64,000 nt of DNA, taken from Haliscomenobacter hydrossis DSM 1100. Its GTDB lineage: Bacteria; Bacteroidota; Bacteroidia; Chitinophagales; Saprospiraceae. Below, piece after piece: positions 1 to 8,971 of this stretch. Made by a program: the position numbers and the translations under genes. The DNA is taken from NCBI RefSeq assembly GCF_000212735.1, contig NC_015510.1:7379001-7443000 (forward strand), given 5' to 3'. Position 1 is the stretch's first letter. Every line of letters begins with the position of its first letter. Under the pieces are notes generated by a model. The model was not told where the DNA came from and did not search any database. It worked only from the letters and a program-made list of their open reading frames with translations.

Positions 1-1
1 G

Positions 2-379
2 CTCGTACATTCTACATCAATCTTTGATCCAGATCAAAAAGAACGTTTGATTCAATTGATAGAAAACGAAAAGCCCTACCTCGATCCCGAACTAAGCTTA
101 CCCAAGTTGGCTAAAATGATGAATTGTAGTACGCACGAATTGTCCAATCTCATCAACCGGGGCTTTGAACGCAATTTTTATCAACTCATTAATGCTTACC
201 GGATCGAGGAAAGCAAACATTTGCTTCTCGACGAACAGTTGAGTCACCTCAACATCCTAGCCATAGGCTTTGAAGCGGGCTTCAATTCAAAAACAACGTT
301 CAATACCACCTTTAAAAATCTTACGGGAATGTCGCCCTTGGAATACCGCAAGCAGCATCTGCTCAGTGACAACCCCTGA
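2..379 (+). CDS. AraC-family transcriptional regulator, C-terminal part (5' end outside window)
   Basis: The reading frame is open from the left edge, so only the last 125 or so residues are visible. They form an AraC/XylS double helix-turn-helix DNA-binding domain. The first helix-turn-helix lies around LPKLAKMMNCSTHELSNLIN. The second carries the family signature IGFEAGFNSKTTFNTTFK followed by GMSPLEYR. The linker just before it (EKPYLDPELSL) resembles Bacteroidota AraC proteins whose N-terminal half is a membrane or sensor domain, but that half lies outside the window. The gene ends with TGA at 377-379 and abuts, tail to tail, the stop of the VIT1-type transporter at 380. The family assignment is firm; target genes and ligand cannot be read. 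Confidence 0.9.
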   Translation, partial: LVHSTSIFDPDQKERLIQLIENEKPYLDPELSLPKLAKMMNCSTHELSNLINRGFERNFYQLINAYRIEESKHLLLDEQLSHLNILAIGFEAGFNSKTTFNTTFKNLTGMSPLEYRKQHLLSDNP

Positions 380-1474
380 TCATTCCAAAGAAACCCCAAT
401 GATTTTGCCAATGCCAAAAGTAATCGCTGCGGCCAATAGTCCAAAAACAACCTGGCGCATGCCCGAAAACCAGACACTTTTCCCCGTAAACAACGTAATC
501 GCCGAGCCGATGCCAAACAAACCAATTGCACTCAACATTGCACTGTACAAAATGGCTTTGAATCCATTGGTGAAAAAGAAGGGGATAACCGGAATGACGG
601 CCCCGATGCCGAACAACACAAAAGAATACAGTGCGGCTTCCATGGCCGAACCTTTTAGTTCTTCGGGATTGATGCCCAATTCTTCCTCGACCAATATTTG
701 GTGGGCTACACTGGTGTCTTTCATGGCTTCTGCGGCCATTTTTTCAGCCTGGTCTTTTTCAATACCTTTGGACTGGTAAATCAAAGATAGTTCTTGCATT
801 TCTCCTTCGGGGTTGGTTTCCAATTCATCCATTTCGAGTTGCATTTGGTTCTCGTACAACTCCTGGGAGCTTTTTACGGAAATCCATTCACCCAGTGCCA
901 TGGATAGTGCGCCGGCCAACAAACCCGCCAAACCTGCCACCAAAACGCCACTTTGGCCATCGCTGGCCCCGGCTACACCCATCACCAGACTGAAGTTGGA
1001 CACCAATCCATCGTTGCCGCCCAGCACCGCCGCCCGCAAGGCATTGCCACCTACAGAGCGGTGGCGGCTTTCAAACTTGGTGATGGCTTTGCTACCCACT
1101 TTGGCCTCGGTGTCCAAAATGTTGCGCAGGATCTTGACGTGATTACTTTCGTTGCCCTGGATCGGAATGTTATTTTTTTTCTTGGCAAGCAAGAGGGCAT
1201 TGGAGATGCTTTTTTCCGTATCCATTAAAACGCCCAACACGTAATCGTACCCAAAGTATCGACCGATGGTGTTGAGTATTTTTGCCCTGCGTGAAGGCGC
1301 GGGCATATCCTTCGCTTCGAGGTTTAAGGTTTTTAAAAAGGCAATGGCATGCCCCTTTTCAATTTCACTCATTTTGGCAAAAACGGAGGCGATGGCCTGG
1401 TCTGTTTCATTTTCGGCCAGTTTTTGATAGAGGTAGCTGGCATCCACTTCGGTTTGAATACTACTTTGGCGCAT
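380..1474 (-). CDS. Ferritin-like domain fused to VIT1/CCC1 iron/manganese transporter
   Basis: 364 residues. The N-terminal 130 or so residues are helical and ferritin/rubrerythrin-like, with metal-type acidic and His positions (ENETDQ near residue 22, EIEKGH near 37). The C-terminal part matches the VIT1/CCC1 family: VLGGNDGLVSNFSLVMGVAGA, then GALSMALGEWISVKSSQE, a cytoplasmic helical loop rich in Glu and Met (ENQMQLEMDELETNPEGE), and three further membrane segments at the end. Known members move Fe2+ or Mn2+ out of the cytoplasm. The fused ferritin-like module is known from membrane-bound ferritins (MbfA-type) and probably delivers or senses iron. The start is an ATG. It is convergent with the AraC gene and in the same direction as the WbqC-like gene upstream. 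Confidence 0.88.
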   Translation of the reverse strand: MRQSSIQTEVDASYLYQKLAENETDQAIASVFAKMSEIEKGHAIAFLKTLNLEAKDMPAPSRRAKILNTIGRYFGYDYVLGVLMDTEKSISNALLLAKKKNNIPIQGNESNHVKILRNILDTEAKVGSKAITKFESRHRSVGGNALRAAVLGGNDGLVSNFSLVMGVAGASDGQSGVLVAGLAGLLAGALSMALGEWISVKSSQELYENQMQLEMDELETNPEGEMQELSLIYQSKGIEKDQAEKMAAEAMKDTSVAHQILVEEELGINPEELKGSAMEAALYSFVLFGIGAVIPVIPFFFTNGFKAILYSAMLSAIGLFGIGSAITLFTGKSVWFSGMRQVVFGLLAAAITFGIGKIIGVSLE

Positions 1475-1496
1475 AAGCTTGGGTTTGCTCGCGTGA

Positions 1497-2153
1497 TTAT
1501 CGGGAAAAGTGAATACTTTCTTTTAACACAAACAGGGCCTGTGGGCCTGTGCAAAAAAGCAAATCCAAGATACTCAAATTTGGCAGGAAAGAATACTTAT
1601 GGCCAAAAACTTGTAAGTAAGGACTGGGTTGGAAATACGGATCGCTGCTCATTTCAACCTTGGGCGAGATGCTGCGCCGCAGGTCAATCACGCCGGGAGG
1701 TGGGTCAAAATAGTAAGATTCGGTATAGTGGATCTCTTGGCGCAAGTTCAGCAACTTGAGGAAAATCTTCAGCAGCGCAGCATTGTATTCACACAAGAAT
1801 TCATAGCGCTTTTCTCCCCCCAGATACGGCGAGAGAAAAGCGGCATATTCTTCAAAATAAGGCGCACTGCCATAGGCATACGAAATGGCTTCCCACTGCT
1901 TGGCTTGCCACTTGGTTTTGTAATCTATGCGCACTTCCCAGATGGGTGTCTGGTGGTTTTTTCCTTTGACCAAAGGAACCGATAAACGCAACAAACCATT
2001 GGCCGCAGCGATGTGACAACGGTTGCGGTAACTGCCCTTTTGGTAGTTTTCCAGGTGTTCAATCCAGATGGTATCGTACTGCAAAAACTTGGCAAAATAC
2101 TGCACCGGGGGACAATATTGAGTAGTCAGCAGGGCTGTAGTTGCTTCATTCAT
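1497..2153 (-). CDS. WbqC-like family protein
   Basis: 218 residues, matching the WbqC-like family (PF08889 type): an early TTQYCPPVQYFAKF, then NRCHIAAANGLLRLSVPLVKGK, WEAISYAYGSAPYFEEY and a late FLPNLSILDLLFCTGP. Family members occur in polysaccharide or O-antigen loci and in many Bacteroidota genomes, and their biochemical role is not settled. The ATG overlaps the stop of the upstream adhesin gene by one base (TAATG at 2151-2155 read on the minus strand), which indicates translational coupling. It has no signal peptide and is probably cytoplasmic. Confidence 0.8.
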   Translation of the reverse strand: MNEATTALLTTQYCPPVQYFAKFLQYDTIWIEHLENYQKGSYRNRCHIAAANGLLRLSVPLVKGKNHQTPIWEVRIDYKTKWQAKQWEAISYAYGSAPYFEEYAAFLSPYLGGEKRYEFLCEYNAALLKIFLKLLNLRQEIHYTESYYFDPPPGVIDLRRSISPKVEMSSDPYFQPSPYLQVFGHKYSFLPNLSILDLLFCTGPQALFVLKESIHFSR

Positions 2154-5100
2154 TAGCGCAGTAAGGTCGTTTGTCCGCGTTTGATTTCACTGTACCCATC
2201 GGGATATACGGCCTCCAGGAACCACAGGTAAATCCCGGGGTTGAGCACCTGGTTGCGGTAACTGCCATCCCAGCCCGTGGTGGTGTCGTTGACGTCAAAG
2301 TTTTCCCGCGAGTACACTTCTTCTCCCCAGCGATCGTATACTTTGAAGCTTTTTATTTTGACCCCATTCTGGCCGTGAACCAGCAGTAAATCGTTGTTTT
2401 GGTCACCATTGGGCGAAAATCCGGTAGGCACCAGCACGATCCGTTGTTTGCGCACAAAAACCCTCACCTTGGCGCTTGCCTCACAGCCCTTTTCATCAAT
2501 GGCCAGCAGCTCGTAATCAATGCCGTTTTGGGTACGTACGGTTGGCCTAGGACAATCAAGACAACTCAGAGTGCCCGCATCAGGCTCTTCCCAGGTGTAC
2601 CTTACATTTCCCTGGTTGTTGATTACCTCCGCATTGAGCTGGATGGTATCACCCAATTGGATGGTATAACTGGTTTGATTCAGATCAATCAAAAGCGCTG
2701 GCTTTTCATTGATCACCGCTTGTTCAATGGTAATACAACCATTGGCGTCTTTGACAAATACGTCATATTTGCCCGCTTTTAGCCCTATGGCACTGAGTAT
2801 CGGGCGGTAATTGCTCTGGTTGATACTCAACAAATATGGCGCTTTGCCGCCGGAAGGTGCAGTGGTGATCAACCCATCAAGATCGCCATTGCAAGTGGGG
2901 TCCTGGGTTCTTAGATTGATGTTGATCGGATTGGGTATGGGAATGTTCACGTTATTCACACTGGAACAGCCTTTTGCGTCGCTGACCGTCACCCGGTAAA
3001 GCCCCCCGGGGATGTTGCCAATGAATGCCGTGGTCGCACCATTGCTCCAGTTGTAGCGGTAGCCCGGGGTGCCACCCGAAGGGCTGATGGCCGCGCGTCC
3101 GGAGGTGTCACCAAAACAAACCGGGCCAAAAGCTTGTACCAAAACCTGCACCGGGCTCGGTTCGCGAATCTGTACTGCCCCAATGCCAAAACAGCCAAAA
3201 TCATCGGTGACGGTCACGGTATAAATCCCAGCGCTGAGGCCAGTGGCCCTTTGGGTGTTTTGGTTCCGGGCTCGGCTATCCCACAGGAACGTAAAATTGC
3301 GGGTGTCGGCCAGAATATTGCGCACAGTGGCGGTGGCGGTATTTCCTCCACTGCAACTCAAGGTATCGCCAGCAATGTCGAAGGTAATGGCCCGCGGTTG
3401 GCGTACGGTGCGGGTGCCTGTAGCGATACAGCCTTGCGGGTCGGTAATGGTCACCGAATACGTCTCTTCACCCCGTAAACCACGGATGATCTGGCCAGTC
3501 TCACCATTGCTCCAGCGGAAACGGTATTGATCCAAATCGGCATTAGGGCGGCCAACAATCAGGTTGATGCCAATGGCCCCATTGGAACCACCAAAACAAG
3601 AGGGCTGCGAAATGATGGTATTCGGCTCCATGGCGGGTAAATCCTGGAGTTTGATTAAACCTGCCTGTGTACAGCCCGTGGCATCGGTTACCGTAAGTGA
3701 ATAGTTGAGCGAGTCAAGTCCACTCAGTTCCTGGCTGGTTTGCCCATTGTTCCATAGATACGTATACGGGCTGCCTGAGCCGCCGATTGGCAGTGCCCGG
3801 GCCATGTTTTGTTTTAATCCATAACAACCCTGGCGCGTTTGTTCAACACTCAAGGTGAGTCCATTGGCTGGCTCGGTGATGATGGCACGGCCTTCAACCG
3901 TACAATTGTTCAAATCCGTAACCGTAATGCCATACGAGCCAGCACTGAGCAAGCTGGCCAAGGTGTCATTGTTGTTCACGGTTTCCCAGGTATAGCGGTA
4001 GGGTAGGGTGCCTCCGCTGACTTTGATGGAAGCCTGGCCATCATTGCCACCTTTACACTTGATTGACCGGGCATTGATTTGCAAACTCAGCGCAGTTGGG
4101 GCAACAATGCTGATGCTTTGGGTGATGCTGCAGTTGTTGGAGTCGCTGACCATGACCTGGTACTGCCCGGCTGCCAGCGAGTTTGCGCTGCGGTTGATTT
4201 GCCCTTGGGGGTCATTCCATTGGTAAGATAATGCACCCGTACCACCGGAGACAAAAACAGTCGCTTGGCCATCACTGCGGTTGGCGCAAGAGGGTTGTCG
4301 TATTCTGGTAGAATCAAGCTTTATTTGGATAGGGGCTTTAATGTCCCGACAATCGGAAACCACACAACCATTGGCGTCGGTAACGGTAACACAATAGTTA
4401 TTAGCCCTTAAGTTGGTTAAATTATTGGTGACAGCCCCATTGGACCAGCGATAACTCAAATTGCCCATACCGCCAAATGACATGGCGGTCAAACGCCCGT
4501 CGCTGGCTCCAAAGCAGGTGATATCGAGAGGAATCATGGCCAGCACAATCGAATCGGGTTCGGAAATCGTGATGCGTTGGGTGCCTCGGCAACCGTTGAC
4601 ATCGGATATTGAAAGGGCGTAAGTACCCGCACCAATATTGCTAAGACCAGATGAGGGAAGGCCATTGTTCCAGGTATATCGGAAGGGGCCACTACCTCCG
4701 GCAATGCTGGAAGAAATGATGGCATTGCGGTCGCCGGCACAGCGTAAAGCACGATCGAGGGTCAAGGTGAGGATGAGTGAATCATTCTGGCCGATGTTGA
4801 AGTCCAGGGTGTCGCGGCATAGCCCCTCATCCAGTGCAATCAATTGATACGTGCCAAAATCCAATCCATCGCTTCGGAAAGGTTGAATCAAGCCAATGGG
4901 CCCCGTGAGCTCATAATTGATCGTACCAATCCCTCCGCTGATGTCAAAATCAAATGCACCATCACTGGCGGTAGTGCAAGAAATATTTTTGGTGCTGCGC
5001 AAATTGACCGATAAGGAACAAGGCATGATGCGGCATGAAGCAACCCCAATACCAGAGCGACAAAAGTTGAGGCTGTCGGGGCTAAATGCTTGTACCCCAA

Positions 5101-7627
5101 TTCTTACTTCATCATCGGGCATGAGGTTCCTTAGCGTATAAAAAGTATCACTAATCGGAATGGGCAAGAGTGAATCCCGCCCATTGATGGCAAAACGAAT
5201 GCTGTATTGGCGGGCATTGGTCGCGGGCCAGCTAAAACGAATGCTACGGGCAGTGATTTGTGCACAGCTTACCTGGGGTGCAGCAAAGGTATCCCGAACG
5301 ACTACCAGAAAATCATCTTCAAAGGTGCAGCCGTAGCTGCTTTGTGCTTTCACGTTGATGCGGGTATTGTTGGGTACCAGGGCCACTGGGTTTGGACAAT
5401 CTGTGCAAGAAAGGCCTGCCGCTGGTGACCACTCGTAGGTAAGGGTATCTACTGAGCGAAAACGAATGGACCAACTGAGCAATTCATTGATTTCTTGGGG
5501 CAAAGTGCCAAATGCATCGGTGATGAGCAAAGCCCAATCTCCTTCGATGGTGGCGCCCTGCAAGTCACTCCAGCTGCCCTCCGGCAACCAATCTCCGGTA
5601 AAAGGTGCCATACCTGCGTTGATCGGGTCACTTGCCCGAGCGGTAAAACAGGTTGATATAAAATTGTCATCTGAGCCTCCATTTCCCGTACTCAGTTCCA
5701 ACAGTTCACCACTGGGGGCTCGCAGAAAGATATCCAGGTCCGAGTTCCAATCCGAATTCAGGTCGATACAAACCGATTCAATTTGATTGCGCGGATCAGT
5801 TAAAACCCCCTGGGCGATATTGCTCACCGGAATGATCGATTCATAAGGTGTACCTGGCGGGTGTTGCACAAAATTGAACCGGTATTGGGGAAACGAAGTA
5901 AAGCCAAGCACCTGATTCAAGCGCTCATTGGGCAAAAAAGACAATTGTAAGCTGTCGCCCTGACACAGGCTGGTATCGGCTAGTTTATCAAAGGTCAATA
6001 AACAAGTGCCACAGGTTGAATCATTTTGAGGTTTTACCCGCAGCGTAATGGTGGTATCAAAATTACATTGAAAAGAATCTTGTACAATCAACCGGTAGGA
6101 AGCAAAACCACCCTCAGAAGGGGAAACGGAAATGCTGTTGTCGTCCTGAAACAGGATGGTCGGATGAAAACGCCAAATGAGATCGGCAACCCCCGGGTTG
6201 AACGTTTCGACTTTGGGGAAAACGACGGGATCAAACTGCAAACTCCAGGAAAAAATAAAACCATTTTCACTACTGTTCAAATCCTCAAGCTCCAATACCC
6301 ATTCCCCATTGAGCGGACAACCCAGGAGTTGGCTGAGCGACTGAAAGGGCCGATACTCACCAATGGGCAAACTATCGAGGTTAAAGGAATCCACGTAGTC
6401 GCTCCAGTTGTTGTTGGAGACGGGCGTTTTCCAGCAATATTCGTAGCCGCGGCCGGGGCGGGGTGAGGCATCGTCGTTGGGGTTGGCTTGCCCCAGTTCC
6501 ACCAGATTGCCCCCGGGACCATTGAAGTTTTGCAGGATTACCCTGCTTCCGTTGGGACAGCGCAAGGCAATGTTCAAATCGCGCATTTGGGAGTGCTCGA
6601 TGTTGATGCAGATGCCCTTGAGGTTGTCTACTTCGCTGAGGTTTTGGCCTACAAAAAATCCGTCTACAGCCAGGCTTGATTCCAATTTCCGACCATCGTT
6701 GTCGGGAATGAACTGGTTTTCACCTTTGATAAAATCGGTTTGAAAGCTGGCAGTTTGAGCAGTGACCCTCACTGTAGCACCTGGCACATTGGAGGGAGCC
6801 GCCACCAAGAGCAACGTATCACCAGCACAAATCTCTGGCAACAAGGATGCATCGGCACTAAAACGCGGTGATGGGGCAACGCGGATTTTTTTCTCTGCCA
6901 CATTGGTACTCCGACAACCCCGGGCATCGATCGCACTGAGTTTGACAGTGTAGCCACCTGATTGGGGATAATTGTGTTCAACGGTGCGACCAGTACGCAC
7001 TACGCCATCCCCAAAATCCCAGGAAAAGGTGGACGTGCTGTCCGCCTGGGCGTACAGATTGTTGTTTTGGGTATAAAGCCCCCGGGCTCGTAAAAACAGG
7101 TTGCCACCCGGGCACAGATTGATCGTATTGGTATCCTGCGGCAATGCTTCAGGGTCGGAAAACAATACTGCGGCAGTAAAATTCTGACATTCCTGGATAC
7201 ATTCGATGTTGGCTACCCAACCCGCAGCTTCTTCCTGCGCATCAGAGCGGAAAGCAATGGTCAGGCAACTATCGGGATTGGCTGCGGAAGATTGTACCGA
7301 AAAAGGGCGGTTGCTCAGCGAAAAGTCGATACACAACAATAGTGGTGCGAGGGTGTCTTTACCATCGTAAAAACAAAGTCGATCACCTCGTCCCAAATTA
7401 ATGGCTGGAAAATTGAGCCGAACCCGTGAACCTACAGTGGGGTCCGGACAAATGGTCATGACCAGATTTTCGTTCGCGCGGTAATTGAAATTGCGCTCTC
7501 CAGAATCGGTAAGGAAGCCCCCACATGCACTTATCGTGGTGTCAGCGAGGGGAATGAATTGCGCAAAAGTAGCTGTTGAAAAGCACAGCACCGGTAAAAA
7601 CACCAGGATGCGTATCATTTTCACCAT
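2153..7627 (-). CDS. Giant secreted adhesin-like protein with SprB repeats and gliding-motility C-terminal domain
   Basis: 1824 residues. A signal peptide (ends ATFA-Q near residue 22) is followed by a CUB-like domain (about 30-140), a PKD domain (FSWDFGDG, about 175-255), two proprotein-convertase P-domain-like beta sandwiches (about 300-470 and 575-730), a fibronectin-III-like stretch (about 790-870) and ten SprB-type repeats (about 880-1640). Each repeat opens with a CxGxxDG-like motif, has YxWxNG in the middle and ends V(S/T)DxxGC. The C-terminus is a CHU_C/gliding-motility domain (PTGFSPNGDQNNDLL ... YDRWGEEVY ... GIYLWFLEA), which in this phylum directs export by T9SS. It is most likely a surface adhesin or gliding-associated protein; the ligand is unknown. 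It is the first gene of a pair with the WbqC-like gene. Confidence 0.88.
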   Translation of the reverse strand: MVKMIRILVFLPVLCFSTATFAQFIPLADTTISACGGFLTDSGERNFNYRANENLVMTICPDPTVGSRVRLNFPAINLGRGDRLCFYDGKDTLAPLLLCIDFSLSNRPFSVQSSAANPDSCLTIAFRSDAQEEAAGWVANIECIQECQNFTAAVLFSDPEALPQDTNTINLCPGGNLFLRARGLYTQNNNLYAQADSTSTFSWDFGDGVVRTGRTVEHNYPQSGGYTVKLSAIDARGCRSTNVAEKKIRVAPSPRFSADASLLPEICAGDTLLLVAAPSNVPGATVRVTAQTASFQTDFIKGENQFIPDNDGRKLESSLAVDGFFVGQNLSEVDNLKGICINIEHSQMRDLNIALRCPNGSRVILQNFNGPGGNLVELGQANPNDDASPRPGRGYEYCWKTPVSNNNWSDYVDSFNLDSLPIGEYRPFQSLSQLLGCPLNGEWVLELEDLNSSENGFIFSWSLQFDPVVFPKVETFNPGVADLIWRFHPTILFQDDNSISVSPSEGGFASYRLIVQDSFQCNFDTTITLRVKPQNDSTCGTCLLTFDKLADTSLCQGDSLQLSFLPNERLNQVLGFTSFPQYRFNFVQHPPGTPYESIIPVSNIAQGVLTDPRNQIESVCIDLNSDWNSDLDIFLRAPSGELLELSTGNGGSDDNFISTCFTARASDPINAGMAPFTGDWLPEGSWSDLQGATIEGDWALLITDAFGTLPQEINELLSWSIRFRSVDTLTYEWSPAAGLSCTDCPNPVALVPNNTRINVKAQSSYGCTFEDDFLVVVRDTFAAPQVSCAQITARSIRFSWPATNARQYSIRFAINGRDSLLPIPISDTFYTLRNLMPDDEVRIGVQAFSPDSLNFCRSGIGVASCRIMPCSLSVNLRSTKNISCTTASDGAFDFDISGGIGTINYELTGPIGLIQPFRSDGLDFGTYQLIALDEGLCRDTLDFNIGQNDSLILTLTLDRALRCAGDRNAIISSSIAGGSGPFRYTWNNGLPSSGLSNIGAGTYALSISDVNGCRGTQRITISEPDSIVLAMIPLDITCFGASDGRLTAMSFGGMGNLSYRWSNGAVTNNLTNLRANNYCVTVTDANGCVVSDCRDIKAPIQIKLDSTRIRQPSCANRSDGQATVFVSGGTGALSYQWNDPQGQINRSANSLAAGQYQVMVSDSNNCSITQSISIVAPTALSLQINARSIKCKGGNDGQASIKVSGGTLPYRYTWETVNNNDTLASLLSAGSYGITVTDLNNCTVEGRAIITEPANGLTLSVEQTRQGCYGLKQNMARALPIGGSGSPYTYLWNNGQTSQELSGLDSLNYSLTVTDATGCTQAGLIKLQDLPAMEPNTIISQPSCFGGSNGAIGINLIVGRPNADLDQYRFRWSNGETGQIIRGLRGEETYSVTITDPQGCIATGTRTVRQPRAITFDIAGDTLSCSGGNTATATVRNILADTRNFTFLWDSRARNQNTQRATGLSAGIYTVTVTDDFGCFGIGAVQIREPSPVQVLVQAFGPVCFGDTSGRAAISPSGGTPGYRYNWSNGATTAFIGNIPGGLYRVTVSDAKGCSSVNNVNIPIPNPININLRTQDPTCNGDLDGLITTAPSGGKAPYLLSINQSNYRPILSAIGLKAGKYDVFVKDANGCITIEQAVINEKPALLIDLNQTSYTIQLGDTIQLNAEVINNQGNVRYTWEEPDAGTLSCLDCPRPTVRTQNGIDYELLAIDEKGCEASAKVRVFVRKQRIVLVPTGFSPNGDQNNDLLLVHGQNGVKIKSFKVYDRWGEEVYSRENFDVNDTTTGWDGSYRNQVLNPGIYLWFLEAVYPDGYSEIKRGQTTLLR

Positions 7628-7671
7628 AGAAACATTGGTTTTCGGAATTACGAGAGTGCTTTTGCCTCTTT

Positions 7672-7833
7672 TAGAGCTTGTTTAAATATTTTGTTTTAGG
7701 CGAAAATGAGGCTGATTTGGGGTGAATGAGGCACGAAAAGCGGAGTGTAGCAGCACTACATGAGCATTTTCGGAACGAGATTCACCGCAAATCGGGCCAT
7801 TTGCAGCAAAACAAAAAAATTTAAACAAGCTCT
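7672..7833. repeat. About 160-bp imperfect palindrome in a divergent promoter region
   Basis: The outer arms AGAGCTTGTTTAAAT (left) and ATTTAAACAAGCTCT (right) are perfect complements. Complementarity continues with small bulges through the whole element to a central hairpin TGTAG-cagca-CTACA near 7746-7760. It occupies most of the 299-bp spacer between the divergent adhesin (starts 7627) and adenosine deaminase (starts 7927) genes. It encodes no plausible protein. It looks like a non-autonomous hairpin or MITE-like element. A terminator role is unlikely because neither neighbour ends here. Confidence 0.75.
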
Positions 7834-7926
7834 TATGCTGAGGCAAAAACCTGAATCAAGATAACGCAAATACCGGGCACACAAATGTAAAGAAAAGGAT
7901 TAAATTTAACGGAGAAAAGCAAAGCA

Positions 7927-8910
7927 ATGGATTATACCAGACTGCCCAAAGTGGAGCTGCACCTACACCTGGACTGCTCTTTGAGTTACCAGGTGGTGCA
8001 AAAACTTGACCCACATATAACTTATGAAGCCTATAAAAGTTCTTTCGTTGGCCCCGTAAAATGTTACAATTTGGCCGATTTCATCACGCGGGCCCAACAC
8101 GCCATTGCCTTGATGCAAACCACAGAACAACTGCGCCTGGTGACCCTCGATTTGTTTGACCAATTGCAAGCAGATGGGGTCATTTATGCAGAAATACGTT
8201 TTGCTCCGCTGGAGCATACCCGACTTGGATTGAGTCCACAGGAAGTTGTTCAGGCGGTAAATGACGCGGTACAGCAGGGCATTGCCCAAACCGGAGTGGA
8301 AGTGCGCGTGATCCTGTGTACCCTTCGCCATTACAGCGAAGCACAAAGTATGGAAACGGTACAATTGGTCAAAGATTTTCAGGGAACATATGTCGTAGCT
8401 TTCGACATTGCCTCCGATGAGGCGGGCTTTCCCATCACCCAGCACATCCGGGCTTTCGAGTTTGCCAATGCTCATCAATTGCACTGCACTGCGCATGCCG
8501 GGGAAGCCAAAGGTGCAGAAAGTGTTTGGGAAACCTTGCAATATTTTCATCCCTCGCGCATCGGCCACGGCGTACGCAGCCTTGAAGACGCAGGCTTAAT
8601 GGAGTTTTTGAAAAAAAACCAAGTCCATTTGGAAGTATGTCCCACCAGCAATGTACAGACCAACATTTATCCCCGCATTCAAGACCATCGCATCGACGAA
8701 ATTTACCACAGCGGCGTCTCCATGAGTGTCAATACCGATGCCCGGGCCATCGCAAACGTTACCTTGAGTAGTGAATACCAAACCCTGGAGGAAATTTTTA
8801 AATGGGACCTGGAACATTTTTTGACCTGCAACCTGGAGGCGATTGAACATGCATTTGTGCCGGATGAACTGAAGGAAACATTACGGAATAAGTTGTTAAT
8901 GGCTTATTGA
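7927..8910 (+). CDS. add: Adenosine deaminase
   Basis: 327 residues. Hydrolytic deamination of adenosine or deoxyadenosine to inosine in purine salvage, in the cytoplasm. The metal-dependent amidohydrolase fold is evident: the HLHLD zinc motif at residues 12-16, the AHAGE block with its catalytic Glu, the RIGHG motif, VCPTSN, and the metal-binding Asp in VNTDAR. The second Asp of the classical TDDP is replaced (TDAR). Some bacterial members also vary there, so activity is probable but adenine- or other-nucleoside specificity is possible. The start is ATG. Upstream lies the long palindrome at 7672-7833. No operon partner overlaps it; folD follows after its own promoter. Confidence 0.88.
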   Translation: MDYTRLPKVELHLHLDCSLSYQVVQKLDPHITYEAYKSSFVGPVKCYNLADFITRAQHAIALMQTTEQLRLVTLDLFDQLQADGVIYAEIRFAPLEHTRLGLSPQEVVQAVNDAVQQGIAQTGVEVRVILCTLRHYSEAQSMETVQLVKDFQGTYVVAFDIASDEAGFPITQHIRAFEFANAHQLHCTAHAGEAKGAESVWETLQYFHPSRIGHGVRSLEDAGLMEFLKKNQVHLEVCPTSNVQTNIYPRIQDHRIDEIYHSGVSMSVNTDARAIANVTLSSEYQTLEEIFKWDLEHFLTCNLEAIEHAFVPDELKETLRNKLLMAY

Positions 8911-8920
8911 GTTTACTTTA

Positions 8921-8951
8921 TTGGTTATTGCAGAGAACTCTTGTACTTTTG
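8921..8951 (+). promoter_or_regulatory. Predicted Bacteroidota-type promoter of folD
   Basis: A TTG at 8921-8923, a 20-base spacer and TACTTTTG at 8944-8951 fit the Bacteroidota sigma-A pattern (TTTG, about 19-20 bases, TAnnTTTG). The -7 element lies 20 bases before the folD start, so the 5' untranslated region would be very short. Confidence 0.6.
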
Positions 8952-8971
8952 AGCCGTAAAGAACATACACG

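Noticed and set aside
7963-8568. 201-residue open frame antisense to adenosine deaminase
   Set aside because: The add reading frame has all catalytic motifs; the antisense translation shows none.
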